Source: Xiphydria camelus (Eukaryota; Arthropoda; Insecta; Hymenoptera; Xiphydriidae). Taken from it: 64,000 nt of DNA. The notes under the pieces were generated by a model, which saw nothing but the letters and a program-made list of their open reading frames with translations, did not search any database and had not been told where the DNA came from. Numbering within the stretch: the stretch's first letter is position 1; every line of letters starts with the position of its first letter. Shown piece after piece: positions 53,901 through 64,000 of the stretch. The DNA is taken from NCBI GenBank assembly GCA_963678675.1, contig OY783201.1, positions 20,453,769 to 20,517,768 on the forward strand, read 5' to 3'. Made by a program: the position numbers and the translations under genes.

Positions 53901-56900
53901 ATTTTATGTTACCAAAGCAATCATTGAGTGCGAATTCTAAACTCATTGATTGATTCATTATGATAAATTGAAAATAGTTTAAAGTGTAAAGTAAGACGGA
54001 TTTAGGAATGTGTGTTGCTCTCTTAACGCCCCACCCGACAGGTCGATCAGATATTGGGTAAAAGTTAATTGATCGAAGCAATTTTACGTATTGCTGACCA
54101 GGGCCTAATAAGAACCTACACTTTCCGAACGTTCGGAACTATAGTAATGCAGCAGACTCACAATTTTCAACACGATTTCCGTACAAACCATTCTAAAGAC
54201 TTCGGGTAAAAAATTCAGAAAAATGTCCAGGGTCCGCTGACAATTCCAGGTTTTCCAGATTTCTCTGACGGCTAGACACCTTGTTGACACTTTTGTCCTT
54301 ACCGAAGTTATAGAGCTCATTAGGGTTGATAAGGAAGATATACATGAATTGAAACGCCCGACCGTTCAACAGCAAGTATGCGGAATGTTGTTTCTCGAAG
54401 TTTTGAGATACACAGCAAGTCGCTGTGAATTTACACAGGCAAAGAGTATTTAACGTAGGAATTAGTAAATTTAAGAAACTAAATATTTCCAGCATAGGAA
54501 AGATTTTGGTAAACCTGTTCAATTGGCAAACTGGTTGAAATTGTGGGCTGAATCTAAATCGTGACGCGCAAGGCTCCCTTTTCGCGCGGCAACGATTCAA
54601 TCCGCGGCAGCCGACATGCCGACAGCTGGAGAGTAGAGGTGTCATACAACGATGATACAGGCGTCTTATCGAACACTAATATACCTTGGAGGGTCCACTT
54701 ACTGAACAGTCAGGAGTTACTGAACACTTACCGAAGCTCTTACCGAAGTTAAGTCAGAAATTTCATTGGGAAGTGTTTAAAAAAATGTAACATTCCCAAA
54801 TCCACCTTATCATGCAAGAAAAGAGAAATTCTACAACCAACAATTAAACGAAGAGGAACAGAATGCATTATAGGAGATGAAGACGAAATGCATCTATTGA
54901 GGTAGATTTTTTGTATGAGTGAGCGAGGATTCTAGATTTCAGAAGCACGTAAAATTGCAAGAGTAATCAAAAAAGAGCAAAGGGAAAAAGAGTTGCAGGA
55001 AAGACAGATCAAAAAAGAGCATCGAAAACTTGAAAAAGAATTGAAGGCAACGATAAAGCAAGAAAAAAAAGCAGTGGGAGAGAAGCAAGTCAAAAAAGCT
55101 CGACCTGCTGATGCCAAAAAAATTAAAAAAGAATTATTAGATCATGATTTGTCTGTGATGAGTGAAGGGGAAATGAGACTGGAGCAATGACTGCAAGTAA
55201 AGAAAAAGTACCACTGACACACACACACACACCAAAAAAAAAGCGTAAACTAGAAGAGTGATTAAGCCATTAATTATTTATATTCATGTTACTCCATTAA
55301 AAAGGTTATATTTTGGAATTAAGTAAATGTTTTTTTACTAATTTCCCTTCTTAATTGCATAAAATACAAATTGTTCCTACAGAGAGATTCAACTGTTCAG
55401 AAACTACCACACCTGGTGTTCAGTTTCTACTACAATACATTTTGAGGTGTTCAGAAAGTACGAATATATTTTTTTAAATTCATTAATTATATTTTTCTTA
55501 TTAAAGTTCAATATCAATTATTTCATATAACAGGGGGAACATTACATTAACTGATGTATCAATCAGGATTGAAATTCAACAGAAAAATTTATTATGACAG
55601 TACTTTAAAAATTACTTTAATTATTAGGCCCCAGTAAGTGGGCCTTCCACGGTATTGCAATATGAATCCATTATTGCTAAACCATTTATGGCTATACCTA
55701 CTCTATTACCAGAACAAGAAACTGTCGTTGATCAAACAATAAAAATATTGCAGAAATATTTATTGCACTAGCAGCAATTGTGATTGTCATCATAGCACTG
55801 ATATATTGCTATATTAACAAATATATTATTGCTAAAACATTACTGCTATATAGTTCAATTTCCTAACAAGAATTTATCGTTAGCCAGACAATAAAATATT
55901 GCAAACAATTATTGCACTTGCAGCAATAATGATTGTTATCGAATCATTAACAATACTATAATATTGCTGTATGAAAAAATATGTTACTGCTACGAAACGT
56001 TATAGCTATTCTGCAATACCTGAACAAAAAAATTATCGTCGATCTATCAATAAAATATTGCTGAAATATTATAGCAATATAATTGCTTTAAAAACTATTG
56101 TACAATATACATTTGAATAAGAAGTATTGTAGAAATAACAATAATGTCTCGCAAACGGTTGAGCAGATAGGTGTTACACTTTATACAATGTTTATGAGTT
56201 CTGTCAAAATCTATAACTTTAATAAGAATAAAAATAGCGCGTTCTAATTTAAAAAATCAGTGATTTTCATATCTCGTAACTAACTCGTCTCGACAAATAT
56301 CGCTGAAAGTATTAACGATATTTTTTTTGTAGTTTAATGTTTATAATTACGTATTGCTCAGAGACCTAGTAATAAATTAATCGTTGCTATACTTTCCCAT
56401 GCTATATTGCTTCAACGTATTGCAATAATCGAGAGCAAGGAAGTCAAACCTCATTGCTCTAGCGTTTTACAATAAAATATTGCTTCAATATGTTAAAATA
56501 CCTCGTTACTCCAGTGCTCAATAATCATATATTGCTTCGATATCTTAGAACAATATATTGCTGCAATACTTAGCAATAGTGCGTTGCTTTTACATTTAGC
56601 AATATTATAAATTTTAGTATAGCAATAAATGCCATTGTTTGAAGAGAAGCAATATGTTATGTTCGTCTAGCAATATTCTTGCTAATTTTTTTCCGTGGAC
56701 AATTTTTTGAATTTGCTGACATTTTCCTGATTCATATCATTCTCTGAAAATTGCAGGTTTTCCAATATTTCCTGATCGCTAGACACCGTGGGTATAAATT
56801 TGATTACTTATGTCTGATGACGGATTTCCTGTACAAAGTGAAGCTGTTGAGGAGAGAAAGGAGATCGGCGGAGGAAATTTCAACTGAACTATTTCGTTAC

Positions 56901-59007
56901 AAAATACAAGAGTAAATGACTACGCTGCACGTGTGATTAACGATAAGTTCCAATATAGAGTAAAATAAAGTGAGTTGGTGCAGGAAATTGACTTTCATTC
57001 CCACTACCTTCTGTGGTAACGAGGGGTCAACTTCCTCGGCCAACTCGTTTCATTTCATCCTAAATACAAAGAGCGTCATCTGAAATCGTACTCCTGGTAG
57101 CAAGAATATCTGAAATACGTCTCGAAGAGAATTTACAGATATCCAACGTCTAAAAGACATCTACAAGATATCTAGAAGGCGTCGTATAGACACTCGTATT
57201 TTTATAACAAGGAGATACCTATGGGATGTTGCACGCCGTGTAACTCATTGTACGTCTACTACAATAACAAAACTTTTTTTTCGAAAAGATTTTTTTGTAC
57301 AACGATAAATGAAGAAAATAAAGGTGCAAATAAATGCATAGGGGTTCAAGCTTTGAAAAAAATTTTCGTCCAAAGATTTAAAACGCACGTTAGAACCGTA
57401 AACTTTGAACGGATGCTTATTTTTCTCTCATTTCTTCATATTATTGTTACAGAGAACGAAGCCATATCGAATGCCGAGAAGTTTAAATTTCCGCCCGGAC
57501 TTTTTCTCCGTATCGCGACTATCAATTGCTCGGACTTTATACAATTTACACACCCACCCCCATCGTTTATACGTTTAAAATTATACCAATCGTTCGTCGT
57601 TATTTCGCTGAAATACGAAGTACGTGCCGTGTGCTTCTCGCGTGTGTGGTACCGGAACGTTCGACTCGCCGAAAGGCGCTGTGCAGCTGGGCGTTCCGAA
57701 TAATTCATCACGTTAGATATTACGCGAATATCGTTTTGATACTGGCGCACAAGTTTGGAAAGTACATACACTAGGATATAGCAAGGATACTGCCCATAGG
57801 ACATCAGGGCTGGATAAGTTCGAGAAAGACAAAACATGTGCGACACAAAGATGATCTTATATATTCTCCACCTCTTGTGGATAATATCCTCGCTATGTGT
57901 GTGTGTGTGGCCCTGTTTGGGCATTTCACATCTCTTCAGCCACTAAAGAAATGAATATATCCTACAAATGTGTCCGAAAATCAAGTTATACAAATACAAC
58001 AATTTTGCCAAATTAAGGATACATGGGACATACAATATGTTGCAAAAGTAACTGAATTTCAAATTTTTCGAAGTAAAAACATATTTTCGATGACATACTG
58101 CTGCAAATTAACTACCAACTATTTGCGATATTGCCGCACTTTCACAGCCCAATCGCTCAGAATCCGGGTAGCACGTATATACATACTTTATTCGTATTAC
58201 ATATCAGAGTGTCCAATTGATCCATAAGACAACGTATTAAATTGCTACAATTTCAAATTGTTAGAACTTCTAAATGAGTTCATGAATTAATGTCAAATTT
58301 TGCATACCGTTTCAGAATGTAACTGTTAATAAGTAACCAATTTTCATGACATGCATCATTTTAACGAATCTCCCAAACGTCTTTAAAGATCAATCCTCCC
58401 ATAAATTATGAAGTAATCATATCTTTTCATTTTTATTTTTGGAACTGAGGGCCAAGTCCTATCAAAGATAACATTCTTTCCTTATATTCGACAAATAAAA
58501 TGAAAATTGGGTTCAAAGTTACATCATGGGACTCTATAGTTTAAGGAATATAGTGAATTTTCGATTTTCTCTTTTATAAAAAACGTTATATATATCTTCA
58601 AAACGACTAGGAGTTCCATGTAACTTTGTAGACAATTTTCTTCTTAATTGTCGATTATGAAAAAAAAAGGGTATCATCGATAGAGATTGGCTTTCAATTC
58701 CAAAAATAAAAATAAAAAGATACGATTACTCCGTGATTCATCGGAAGGTTGGTATGCGATTTGATAGAATTATTGTACTCGTATAAATTGATTATCAGAT
58801 AATTTTTGGGATACACTTATTTTTTGGGTGTCTGAAGTGGTCTGGAACGTCCCATCTGTAAATCGATTTCACTTACATAAACCTTATTAGTCGGAACGCT
58901 GCAGCTTGCGGATTAGTTCTATCGTGATACGTTGATGGGAGAGACGTCAGTGGCATTGGAGTAATATAAATAACGCGACGTCCTTCTTCCGCCCAGTGAA
59001 TTGCAGC
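50977..59007 (-). CDS. SWSAP1: SWSAP1-like RecA-fold ATPase gene (two exons found; N-terminal exon missing)
   Basis: Exon 58877-59007 reads AAIHWAEEGRRVIYITPMPL and QAAAFRLIRFM. It ends at donor GTAAGTG and joins in phase to exon 50977-51457 (acceptor CTTTTCTAG), giving YLPNYEALVEQLVQLHTFAV, then LPSILLVDNLAHYTD, a Walker-B-type ILLVD. The order RIRF..Y..., then LLxLH, then LLLVDxL resembles SWSAP1, the RAD51-paralogue-like partner of SWS1 in homologous recombination (established for the vertebrate protein). The exon with the Walker A loop lies upstream of 59007 and was not found. The 7.4-kb intron is filled with MITEs. The symbol is tentative. Confidence 0.55.
51840..52722 (+). mobile_element. 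883-bp pogo-type element remnant with TA duplication
   Basis: Ends GGGTAAAGTGGGGTGATGTG and its inverse, flanked by TA (51838-51839, 52723-52724). Shorter copies of GGGGTGATGTGAAC recur internally near both ends. A 71-codon ORF at 52336 starts MPRTYKNALHRKN, like the MPRxYKRK start of Tigger/pogo proteins, but nothing catalytic remains. Non-autonomous. It lies in the SWSAP1-like intron. Confidence 0.75.
52725..53107. other. AT-rich intron DNA
   Basis: No frame, repeat ends or exon-like sequence recognised. Confidence 0.4.
53110..53619. mobile_element. 510-bp MITE with CACGGG ends and TA duplication
   Basis: Ends CACGGGAAAAAATGGATTTG and its inverse with small changes. Inverted similarity extends ~200 bp inward (TGATCGA, CTGGAGT, ATTGCCATACAAAAT). 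TA flanks (53108-53109, 53620-53621). No gene. Confidence 0.8.
53803..54282. mobile_element. 480-bp element with GGTGTCTAGC ends
   Basis: GGTGTCTAGC at the left and GCTAGACACC at the right, with CCTGACTTTTCCAGG-like text just inside the left end and CCAGGTTTTCCAG inside the right. Another right end of the same family is at 56720-56785. Target duplication not certain. No coding sequence. Confidence 0.6.
54778..55189 (+). pseudogene. C-terminal part of a DDE_1 (Tigger-like) TE protein
   Basis: Reads PKSTLSCKKREILQPTIKRR, then EDEMHLL. A short gap follows that could be a 40-bp intron (gtagat ... tttcag). It resumes ARKIARVIKKEQREKELQER, a Lys/Glu-rich helix, ending SVMSEGEMRLEQ. I have seen such Lys/Glu-rich tails at the end of insect pogo/Tigger-like proteins; the catalytic domain is absent. 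A (CA)n tract follows at 55213-55234. Confidence 0.4.
55190..55647. other. AT-rich intron DNA with a short CA repeat
   Basis: The (AC)n tract near 55213-55234 is the only structure. The phrase GTTCAG(A)AA recurs around 55395-55460. No gene seen. Confidence 0.4.
55648..56699. mobile_element. 1.05-kb element packed with TATTGC/GCAATA motifs
   Basis: Ends CCACGG...CCGTGG enclose DNA in which TATTGC, GCAATA and close variants occur dozens of times on both strands, often joined as TATTGCAATA or CAATATATTGCT. Such dense sub-terminal motifs usually bind a transposase. No ORF is supported and no target duplication was certain. Confidence 0.55.
56700..56788. repeat. Right-end fragment of the GGTGTCTAGC family
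   Basis: Ends CCTGATCGCTAGACACC after GCAGGTTTTCCAATATTTCC, like the right end at 54230-54280. Only the end is present. Confidence 0.6.
56789..58390. other. Intron DNA of the SWSAP1-like gene, no supported gene
   Basis: Two ~160-codon ORFs overlap on opposite strands (57221-57703 plus, 57436-57924 minus). Neither has a recognisable motif and each shadows the other. No repeat ends recognised. Confidence 0.35.
58391..58745. repeat. 355-bp diverged foldback repeat
   Basis: ATAAATTATGAAGTAATCAT...TTTTTATTTTTGGAAC at the left is mirrored by GTTCCAAAAATAAAAA-like text (AATTCCAAAAATAAAAATAA ... GATTACTCCGTGATTCAT) at the right. Loop ~240 bp. Probably an old MITE. Confidence 0.55.
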
Positions 59008-59567
59008 CTATGACAAAGAAATATGGAATATATGAAGGTAGGTACGCGTAGTACTTCCTCGACTGTAAATTAATCCCTGACGAGTTGATAGGAGAGACCG
59101 GGACAAATTGGCTCCTCTTTGCCATGGAAAATAATAGAATAGGCCAACTTTCCGTGTCGACTTGTCGAAACTTAACAATAATTTATCATTAATTTAATGT
59201 AATTTAATAACTGAAAGAGTGTGTAGAATAATGATTCACGCAATTTATTTTCTATGAATCTGTAGAATTCCCCACGTAGCTTGAAAATGATAACTTCCAT
59301 TTTAGTAGCTACACACCACACACCACATAGATATTCATATATCAATAAGCGACGCGTAGCGACATGACGCGCATGTACAAGACGTTCATTCACCGTTCCG
59401 TGAGTGGTGCGGGGAACATGAAGTTAAATGGAGTTAATACAAGTTAGAAGGAATTGAAAAATGCAAACTGGACAGGGTTTAGAAACGTAAACTATACTGG
59501 GTTTAAAAATACAAACTGAACGGGGATTGAAAAATGCAAGCTCTCTCTCTTGCCAGGATTTAACCTT
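59008..59567. other. Upstream side of the SWSAP1-like gene, no exon confirmed
   Basis: The minus strand here should hold the Walker A exon, but no GxxxxGK[ST] frame with a phase-0 donor was found. Plus-strand phrases at 59450-59545 repeat AAACTG(G/A)(A/C)GGG-TT-GAAAAATGCAA two or three times. Confidence 0.35.
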
Positions 59568-59571
59568 TTAA

Positions 59572-60302
59572 GGGGGTATTCTTGTGTAACATCGGTCTTT
59601 CCAACCATTTCTTCGAGAATTTATTGTGATGAACCTTAATAAGATAACATCTTGACATTTTTACTACCTATATATTTATTGACAATGTAACGATCATTTC
59701 AAATTTTTTGGCGTTGAAATATCGAGTTGAATAAACTTTACAGTAATGTAACTACACACAAGTAAAAAAGAAGTTTATTGATGGTTGCCATAATTCCGAT
59801 TGTTCTCCTTATCTAAAACTGAAAAATAATAAATCATTCTAATCTGTAGACCTTTGGCTACAGCCGGAACTAGAATGAAGTCAAAATATAAAAAATTGCA
59901 CTTCTTCTAGTGGAGTTGTGAATATTGAATTCCGATTTTTGTCATTTTTTTCGAATATTTGAGTTAAAAACAAAACAACTATGACAGATATAACAATGAT
60001 TCTAGTTCGGGCTACATCTGTGGATGTACCAAAGATATCATACAAATTTGAGCGTAATCGGTTCAATAATTTTTTAGATATCGTGGCACCCAATTTAACA
60101 AATGTAGTTTTGAGAAGAACGTGTTTGAAAGTTAGACTATACGTAACACAAGTGGCGCATCTGCCACTATAAACATCTGTAACTTTTTAACGACTTTGAA
60201 TTTTGAAAAATCCTCTAACATGTCTCTTAGAGATGTTATAGAAGCGATTAAGCGAGACAAATTTTTTTCGATTTTTTTGACTGATTACACAAGAATACCC
60301 CC
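59572..60302. mobile_element. 731-bp MITE with GGGGGTATTC ends and TTAA duplication
   Basis: Ends GGGGGTATTCTTGTGTAA and its inverse (TTACACAAGAATACCCCC), flanked by TTAA (59568-59571, 60303-60306). TTAA plus G-rich ends matches Kolobok or piggyBac-type transposition; the Kolobok at 43139 also begins GGGG. No gene; ORFs inside look accidental. Confidence 0.85.
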
Positions 60303-60439
60303 TTAATTCCGGCGGTGGTCGATATATCGACCAGCCATGGGACGATTAATATTTAATGTTTTTTCAGGAATAATTCATGCGTTCAAACGGGAAAAATAGT
60401 GCAAGAATTCCTAGAACCATCCTTTACCTTGAATGACCT

Positions 60440-60900
60440 TGAATCCAAGATGGCGAATTATGAATTCCAAATATTTATCAAAATGTTGATAATGGCCCAA
60501 AACTTGTTACTCTGGGGTTTTCAGGGTCAATCATTACGATTCTGATGTCCAAATCGGTCTATTCTCAAATCCAAGATGGCGAATCCAATGATGCGAATGA
60601 TGAATTCTATAAATTTTGGACAATAATCTTCAAATTTTGATAAACTTCTGGAATGCATCAACCGCCACATTTTATCCACCATCTTGGATTTGAGAATAGA
60701 TCGATTTGGATATCAGCATCGTAATGAGCGACCCAAAAACCCCCGAGTAACAAGTTTCGGGCCATAATCTTCAAATTCTAAAGATTTCTGGAATTCATTA
60801 TCCGCCATATTGCATTCGCCATCTTGGATTTGAGGAGAGACCGATTTGGATATCAATATCGTAATGAGCGACCTAAAAAACCCCCGAGTAACAAGTGATG
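60440..60900. repeat. Palindromic/tandem repeat around CAAGATGGCG
   Basis: The block TCCAAGATGGCGAAT and its companion text (GACCGATTTGGATATCA, TCGTAATGAGCGACC, CCCCGAGTAACAAGT) appear twice on one strand and at least once inverted. The layout suggests a foldback element in which one arm has been duplicated. Confidence 0.7.
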
Positions 60901-61037
60901 TACAATCCAAAGGCAAGTTTAATGCTTATTTCAATATGTAATATCATTATGACCGAGTAATATAGCATTTAAATATCTTAAATTTGTATAAAATAGCAGT
61001 TTTACGCGTTTGTATATATTTGGAGGTTAGAAATTGA

Positions 61038-61430
61038 GTGGCCGATTACTGGCATAACCAATTTTAAACTACGCTAGTGCTCGGCCACTATGGCCGACTA
61101 CTAGTCGCGCTAGCTTCATATAGTTTGTTGTTCTTCCTTACTTAAATATACAAAATGTCAAAAAAGCGATGAACTTTTTTAAGCTTAAGAATGTACTCTT
61201 TATAATATCCAGAAGTCGGCCATCAATATTACAACCGAAATACAATTTTGAGGCTTGCTAAATTATGGCCGATTACCGGGAATCCCCTATTAGAATACTT
61301 AATTCCTATTAGTCGGCCAGGGTTGAATGTTGATAATTATTTTGGTAACAAAAAATTGTTACACTTTTTTATAAGATTTTGTTGATTTTCAGACGTTAGA
61401 TAAAATTATTTCCTGTTTCAAGTATACATT
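61038..61430. promoter_or_regulatory. Repeated GGCCGA boxes upstream of the Psq/P-like gene
   Basis: TGGCCGATTACTGG, CGGCCACTATGGCCGAC, GTCGGCCATC, TGGCCGATTACCGG and GTCGGCCAGG occur within 300 bp before the gene, on both strands. They could be transposase-binding sub-terminal repeats or promoter elements. The matching right end was not found. Confidence 0.45.
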
Positions 61431-61493
61431 TTGTCACTTGTTTGTTTTCTAAGCCTAACTATTATTACAAATATAATTGATTTTAGATTAATA

Positions 61494-62453
61494 ATGTCAA
61501 AAAGGAAAACCATCAAGAAACAATTTCACAAGTATACAGAGGAGAGTCTGAAAATGGCTATTGCAGCTTATAGAGAGGGAACTTCCACATCATTACGTGA
61601 GGTTGCTCGAAAGTACGGCATTCCTAAAACTACACTCCAAGATCGTGTTTCTGGGAAAATTCCAGATAAACCACGGCAAATGGGACCTGAACCGTTTTTG
61701 TCATCAGTAGTTGAGAACAAAATTGTGGATTGGCTTATAAACTTAGTCAAATGTGGCTTTCCCTTAAAGAAACAAGAATTACTTATAACTGTGCAACGTA
61801 TAGTGAAGACTCAACAACTCATATTTTCAAAACGTGATATTTTCAATGATCTCAAAAAATACAATTACTTGTTGCCTTCAAAACTCAATGAATTTTCAGA
61901 AAATGTAGTTACATATATGAATGGTTTTGTTGTGCGTAAAATATTAAAAAGAAATAAATGTGAACGGTGTAAAGCTGCGCTTGTACTTGATATTTTGCAC
62001 AACGATATAAACGATATAATTCAATCGCCCATATATAAATATCTTAAACTCACTCTTCTGAAAACAAATGGTGGCTTGATTTTGCCCAGCCAATCCGTCG
62101 TTACAATTGCTTTAAAAGCTGAACAGTATTTTAGACGTGCAATTAATTGCAATGGGGGAGCGCAACCACGAGAAGAGCAATTCCAGAAACTCTTATGTGT
62201 GTGTTCTAGTGTATTCAAAGATCTTGTTAGTAATGCCACAAATATAACGCAAATTTTCCCCGATCTAAACGATCACCTTTATGATGACAGTTTTCACGAT
62301 TTGCCCACTCACATTTTCACTCTTACAACAACAGTTATTGAACATAATATTGAATTACGTATCAAAGCACATGTTAAAAATTATTCGTTGCGTCTGATTG
62401 GCTTGAATGACAGAAATTATACACACCGTACGATAATATGGAAACACCAATAA
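61494..62453 (+). CDS. Psq helix-turn-helix joined to a P-element-like C-terminal region (319 aa)
   Basis: I take the ATG at 61494 (MSKRKTIKKQFHKYTEESLK). Residues ~10-75 are an HTH_psq/pogo-type DNA-binding domain (AAYREGTSTSLREVARKYGI, KTTLQDRVSG). Residues ~140-230 look like the C-terminal part of P-element/THAP9-like transposases (YMNGFVVRKILKRNKCERCK, LKTNGGLILPSQSVV). The DDE/RNase H core of both families is absent. The ORF is intronless and open. It may be a chimeric TE gene, a domesticated DNA-binding protein or a fusion by deletion. Codon use is AT-rich like its surroundings. Confidence 0.6.
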   Translation: MSKRKTIKKQFHKYTEESLKMAIAAYREGTSTSLREVARKYGIPKTTLQDRVSGKIPDKPRQMGPEPFLSSVVENKIVDWLINLVKCGFPLKKQELLITVQRIVKTQQLIFSKRDIFNDLKKYNYLLPSKLNEFSENVVTYMNGFVVRKILKRNKCERCKAALVLDILHNDINDIIQSPIYKYLKLTLLKTNGGLILPSQSVVTIALKAEQYFRRAINCNGGAQPREEQFQKLLCVCSSVFKDLVSNATNITQIFPDLNDHLYDDSFHDLPTHIFTLTTTVIEHNIELRIKAHVKNYSLRLIGLNDRNYTHRTIIWKHQ

Positions 62454-62912
62454 TTAAAATATTATTTTATGTTTATTTTATCTGGTTTTTCGAATTAACA
62501 AATGTATATTTATTAATGACTCGGTTTGTTATCTTTTGCTATTGTTTGTGGTGGAAAAATAAAAAACTCGTTTATACATGACTGTCACTTTTTGTCCTGT
62601 TATATTAATATGTTAAAAAAAAAATATATATCTCTAAATTTATCATATTTAAATAACTCATTTCACGGAGTTCCTTTTACAGTCAATGGTTTGTTGATAT
62701 TTCTTTATAACAAAACTGATATAATTGATAATATTTCTAACATATTCTATTTTCCATAGGCAACAAAATATTCAAATATCACGGAATCCAAAATGTCGAT
62801 TACATAGGCCCATCCTGCCCATAGGCCCATCCATAAGGCAAAAAGGAATACATGCGAGGTTCAATGATGCTTCCATCTGCAATCACTGTGTGGTCTACCA
62901 AATTTACGAATC
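62454..62912. other. AT-rich spacer, no gene
   Basis: Only short low-complexity ORFs, probably the 3' flank of the Psq/P-like gene. Confidence 0.4.
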
Positions 62913-62915
62913 TTA

Positions 62916-63047
62916 AGCCGGGTCTTCACTGCGCGAAACTGTTTCGCGAAAAAGAGAGAATGAGTGAGAAGAGGGAGCGCGAGAAAAAGAGGGGACATGA
63001 CTCGCGCAACAGTTTCGCGTAGAATTTCGCGCAGTGAAGACCCGGCT
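62916..63047. mobile_element. 132-bp MITE with AGCCGGG ends and TTA duplication
   Basis: Ends AGCCGGGTCTTCACTGCGCG and its inverse; inner arms share GAAACTGTTTCGCG / CGCGCAACAGTTTCGCG. TTA flanks (62913-62915, 63048-63050). Same design as the element at 862-1119 (AGCCG start, TTA target), hence probably PIF/Harbinger-type. Confidence 0.85.
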
Positions 63048-63050
63048 TTA

Positions 63051-63818
63051 TATACCAGAAAAATTGTAAATTGAACTTTAAGTAAGAGTGTTTAAATGGA
63101 ATTTTTCAGTATGACTCCGACAATTGTATATTATATCAATACAAAAGTTTACATAACACGAAAATGATAAAATTATCAATGTAATTTTAAATAAATCTGA
63201 AATTTTATTATAATATATTATTAACAACACCTAAAAAATTGTTCTATATTGATAGCAATTACCTATTATAATTTTTCAATTTTGAAATCTATGAGATATT
63301 TTTACCATACCATTCCATACATACCATTTCCTAAAAAATTGCATTACCTGAAAATAAGCATGTTTTGCAGCGAAAATAAATTCATTTGCACCGGATAATT
63401 TAATTGTCAATGGTTGATATTTGATTCGGGGGTTGTTTAGAGTCTCCGAGGGATGATTGAACCCCTTGCGTGTCGCTTAAATTTTTTCAGTTCGCTTGCA
63501 AATTTTTTAGTCTAAAAAATGCTATTTTTTTACAATTATAATTCGTTTGACCTCTCTGATTTCAATATTACGGGCGGATCCAATCGTCATGAGGGTTCAT
63601 TGGCATGTCCGAGTAATATAAAAAAAATTGGTAACCATCCAATTTATTTTTCTATTTTTTTGCCAGAAATATAATTAAAAAAAACGTCATCGTGAAATAT
63701 TGATTTTTTGAGTGGGTGTCGGTGAGTGAACGTTCGCGCGAGCGCGGTCTAACTTTACTTAACATGGCCGCCCATCAATTTCGTACGCGCAGCTCTATGG
63801 TGAGAGCATAGGCATCGG

Positions 63819-63854
<36 letters not shown>

Positions 63855-64000
63855 AGTGTATAATATATAGGTTTGTTCCTGCAGAGAATCCCTGACAAAT
63901 TCCCGACAGTCTGTGACTTGTATTTTGTGCGCATGTGTGAAATTAGACTAGTCAGTAACTGCGTCGGATTTCTGTTGGAACACCGTACGCACTGTACTCT
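63051..64000. other. Right edge of window, AT-rich, no gene
   Basis: Non-coding apart from short ORFs. An (AT)n tract at about 63820-63851 is the only clear structure. ACATGGCCGCCC near 63762 recalls the GGCGGCCAT-type phrases seen elsewhere in the window. Confidence 0.4.

Noticed and set aside
54193..54645. 150-codon minus-strand ORF
   Set aside because: It crosses the end of the GGTGTCTAGC element and has no recognisable domain.
57221..57924. Two ~160-codon ORFs on opposite strands
   Set aside because: They overlap each other, show no known motif, and lie within an AT-rich intron; either or both are likely accidental.
59881..60093. 70-codon minus-strand ORF inside the TTAA MITE
   Set aside because: It lies in a non-autonomous element and resembles repeat sequence seen in many insect genomes rather than a protein family.

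Overview
This is a eukaryotic window, almost certainly from an insect. Hymenoptera is my guess, because the proteins look like those common in ants, bees and parasitoid wasps, but nothing proves the order. GT-AG introns, AT-rich intergenic DNA, many superfamilies of transposable element (TE) and almost no uninterrupted host gene all point to a TE-dense, intron-rich arthropod genome. No rRNA gene, convincing tRNA gene or CRISPR array was seen.

Layout. 1-7.7 kb is a graveyard: a Cys-rich orphan TE protein tail, a second orphan TE gene, a piggyBac fragment and an ISL2EU-like element with two convergent broken genes (DDE_4 transposase and YqaJ-type nuclease). 7.7-15.0 kb holds Ty3/gypsy and Tigger/pogo fragments and an old Ty1/copia element cut up by a hairpin MITE, a TA-flanked MITE, a deleted mariner and a whole Tc1 element. 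15.0-16.8 kb is an element with ~450-bp terminal inverted repeats (TIRs). 16.9-17.6 kb is a piggyBac 5' end, followed by a ~100-bp CT tract. 17.7-25.5 kb carries two copies of one CR1/Jockey-like LINE. The second is nearly complete but carries a Transib element inside ORF1. 25.7-28.0 kb is a CACTG-ended transposon with an intact 559-aa ORF.

28.5-41 kb is the span of a BEN-domain gene. One intron holds a very young Ty1/copia retrotransposon (30051-35011) and another holds a three-exon, Sola2-like transposon (36284-39649). 41.3-46.6 kb is a second copy of the CACTG-type transposon, split by a 2.9-kb Kolobok. 46.6-50 kb is MITE-rich.

51-59 kb contains the other probable host gene, a RecA-like SWSAP1 homologue on the minus strand, with two clean exons separated by a 7.4-kb intron packed with MITEs. 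59.5-63 kb has a TTAA-flanked MITE, a palindromic repeat, a gene joining a Psq helix-turn-helix to a P-element-like tail, and a small TTA-flanked MITE.

The layering of insertions can be read from nested TIRs and target-site duplications (TSDs). The most notable points are: a Transib whose two ends look like a 12-RSS and a 23-RSS of V(D)J recombination; a LINE whose ORF2 follows ORF1 in frame after a single TGA with no ATG before the endonuclease; two elements that tie an orphan insect protein family to CACTG ends and 3-bp TSDs; and a BEN gene whose last four exons still splice in frame around a 3.4-kb transposon.
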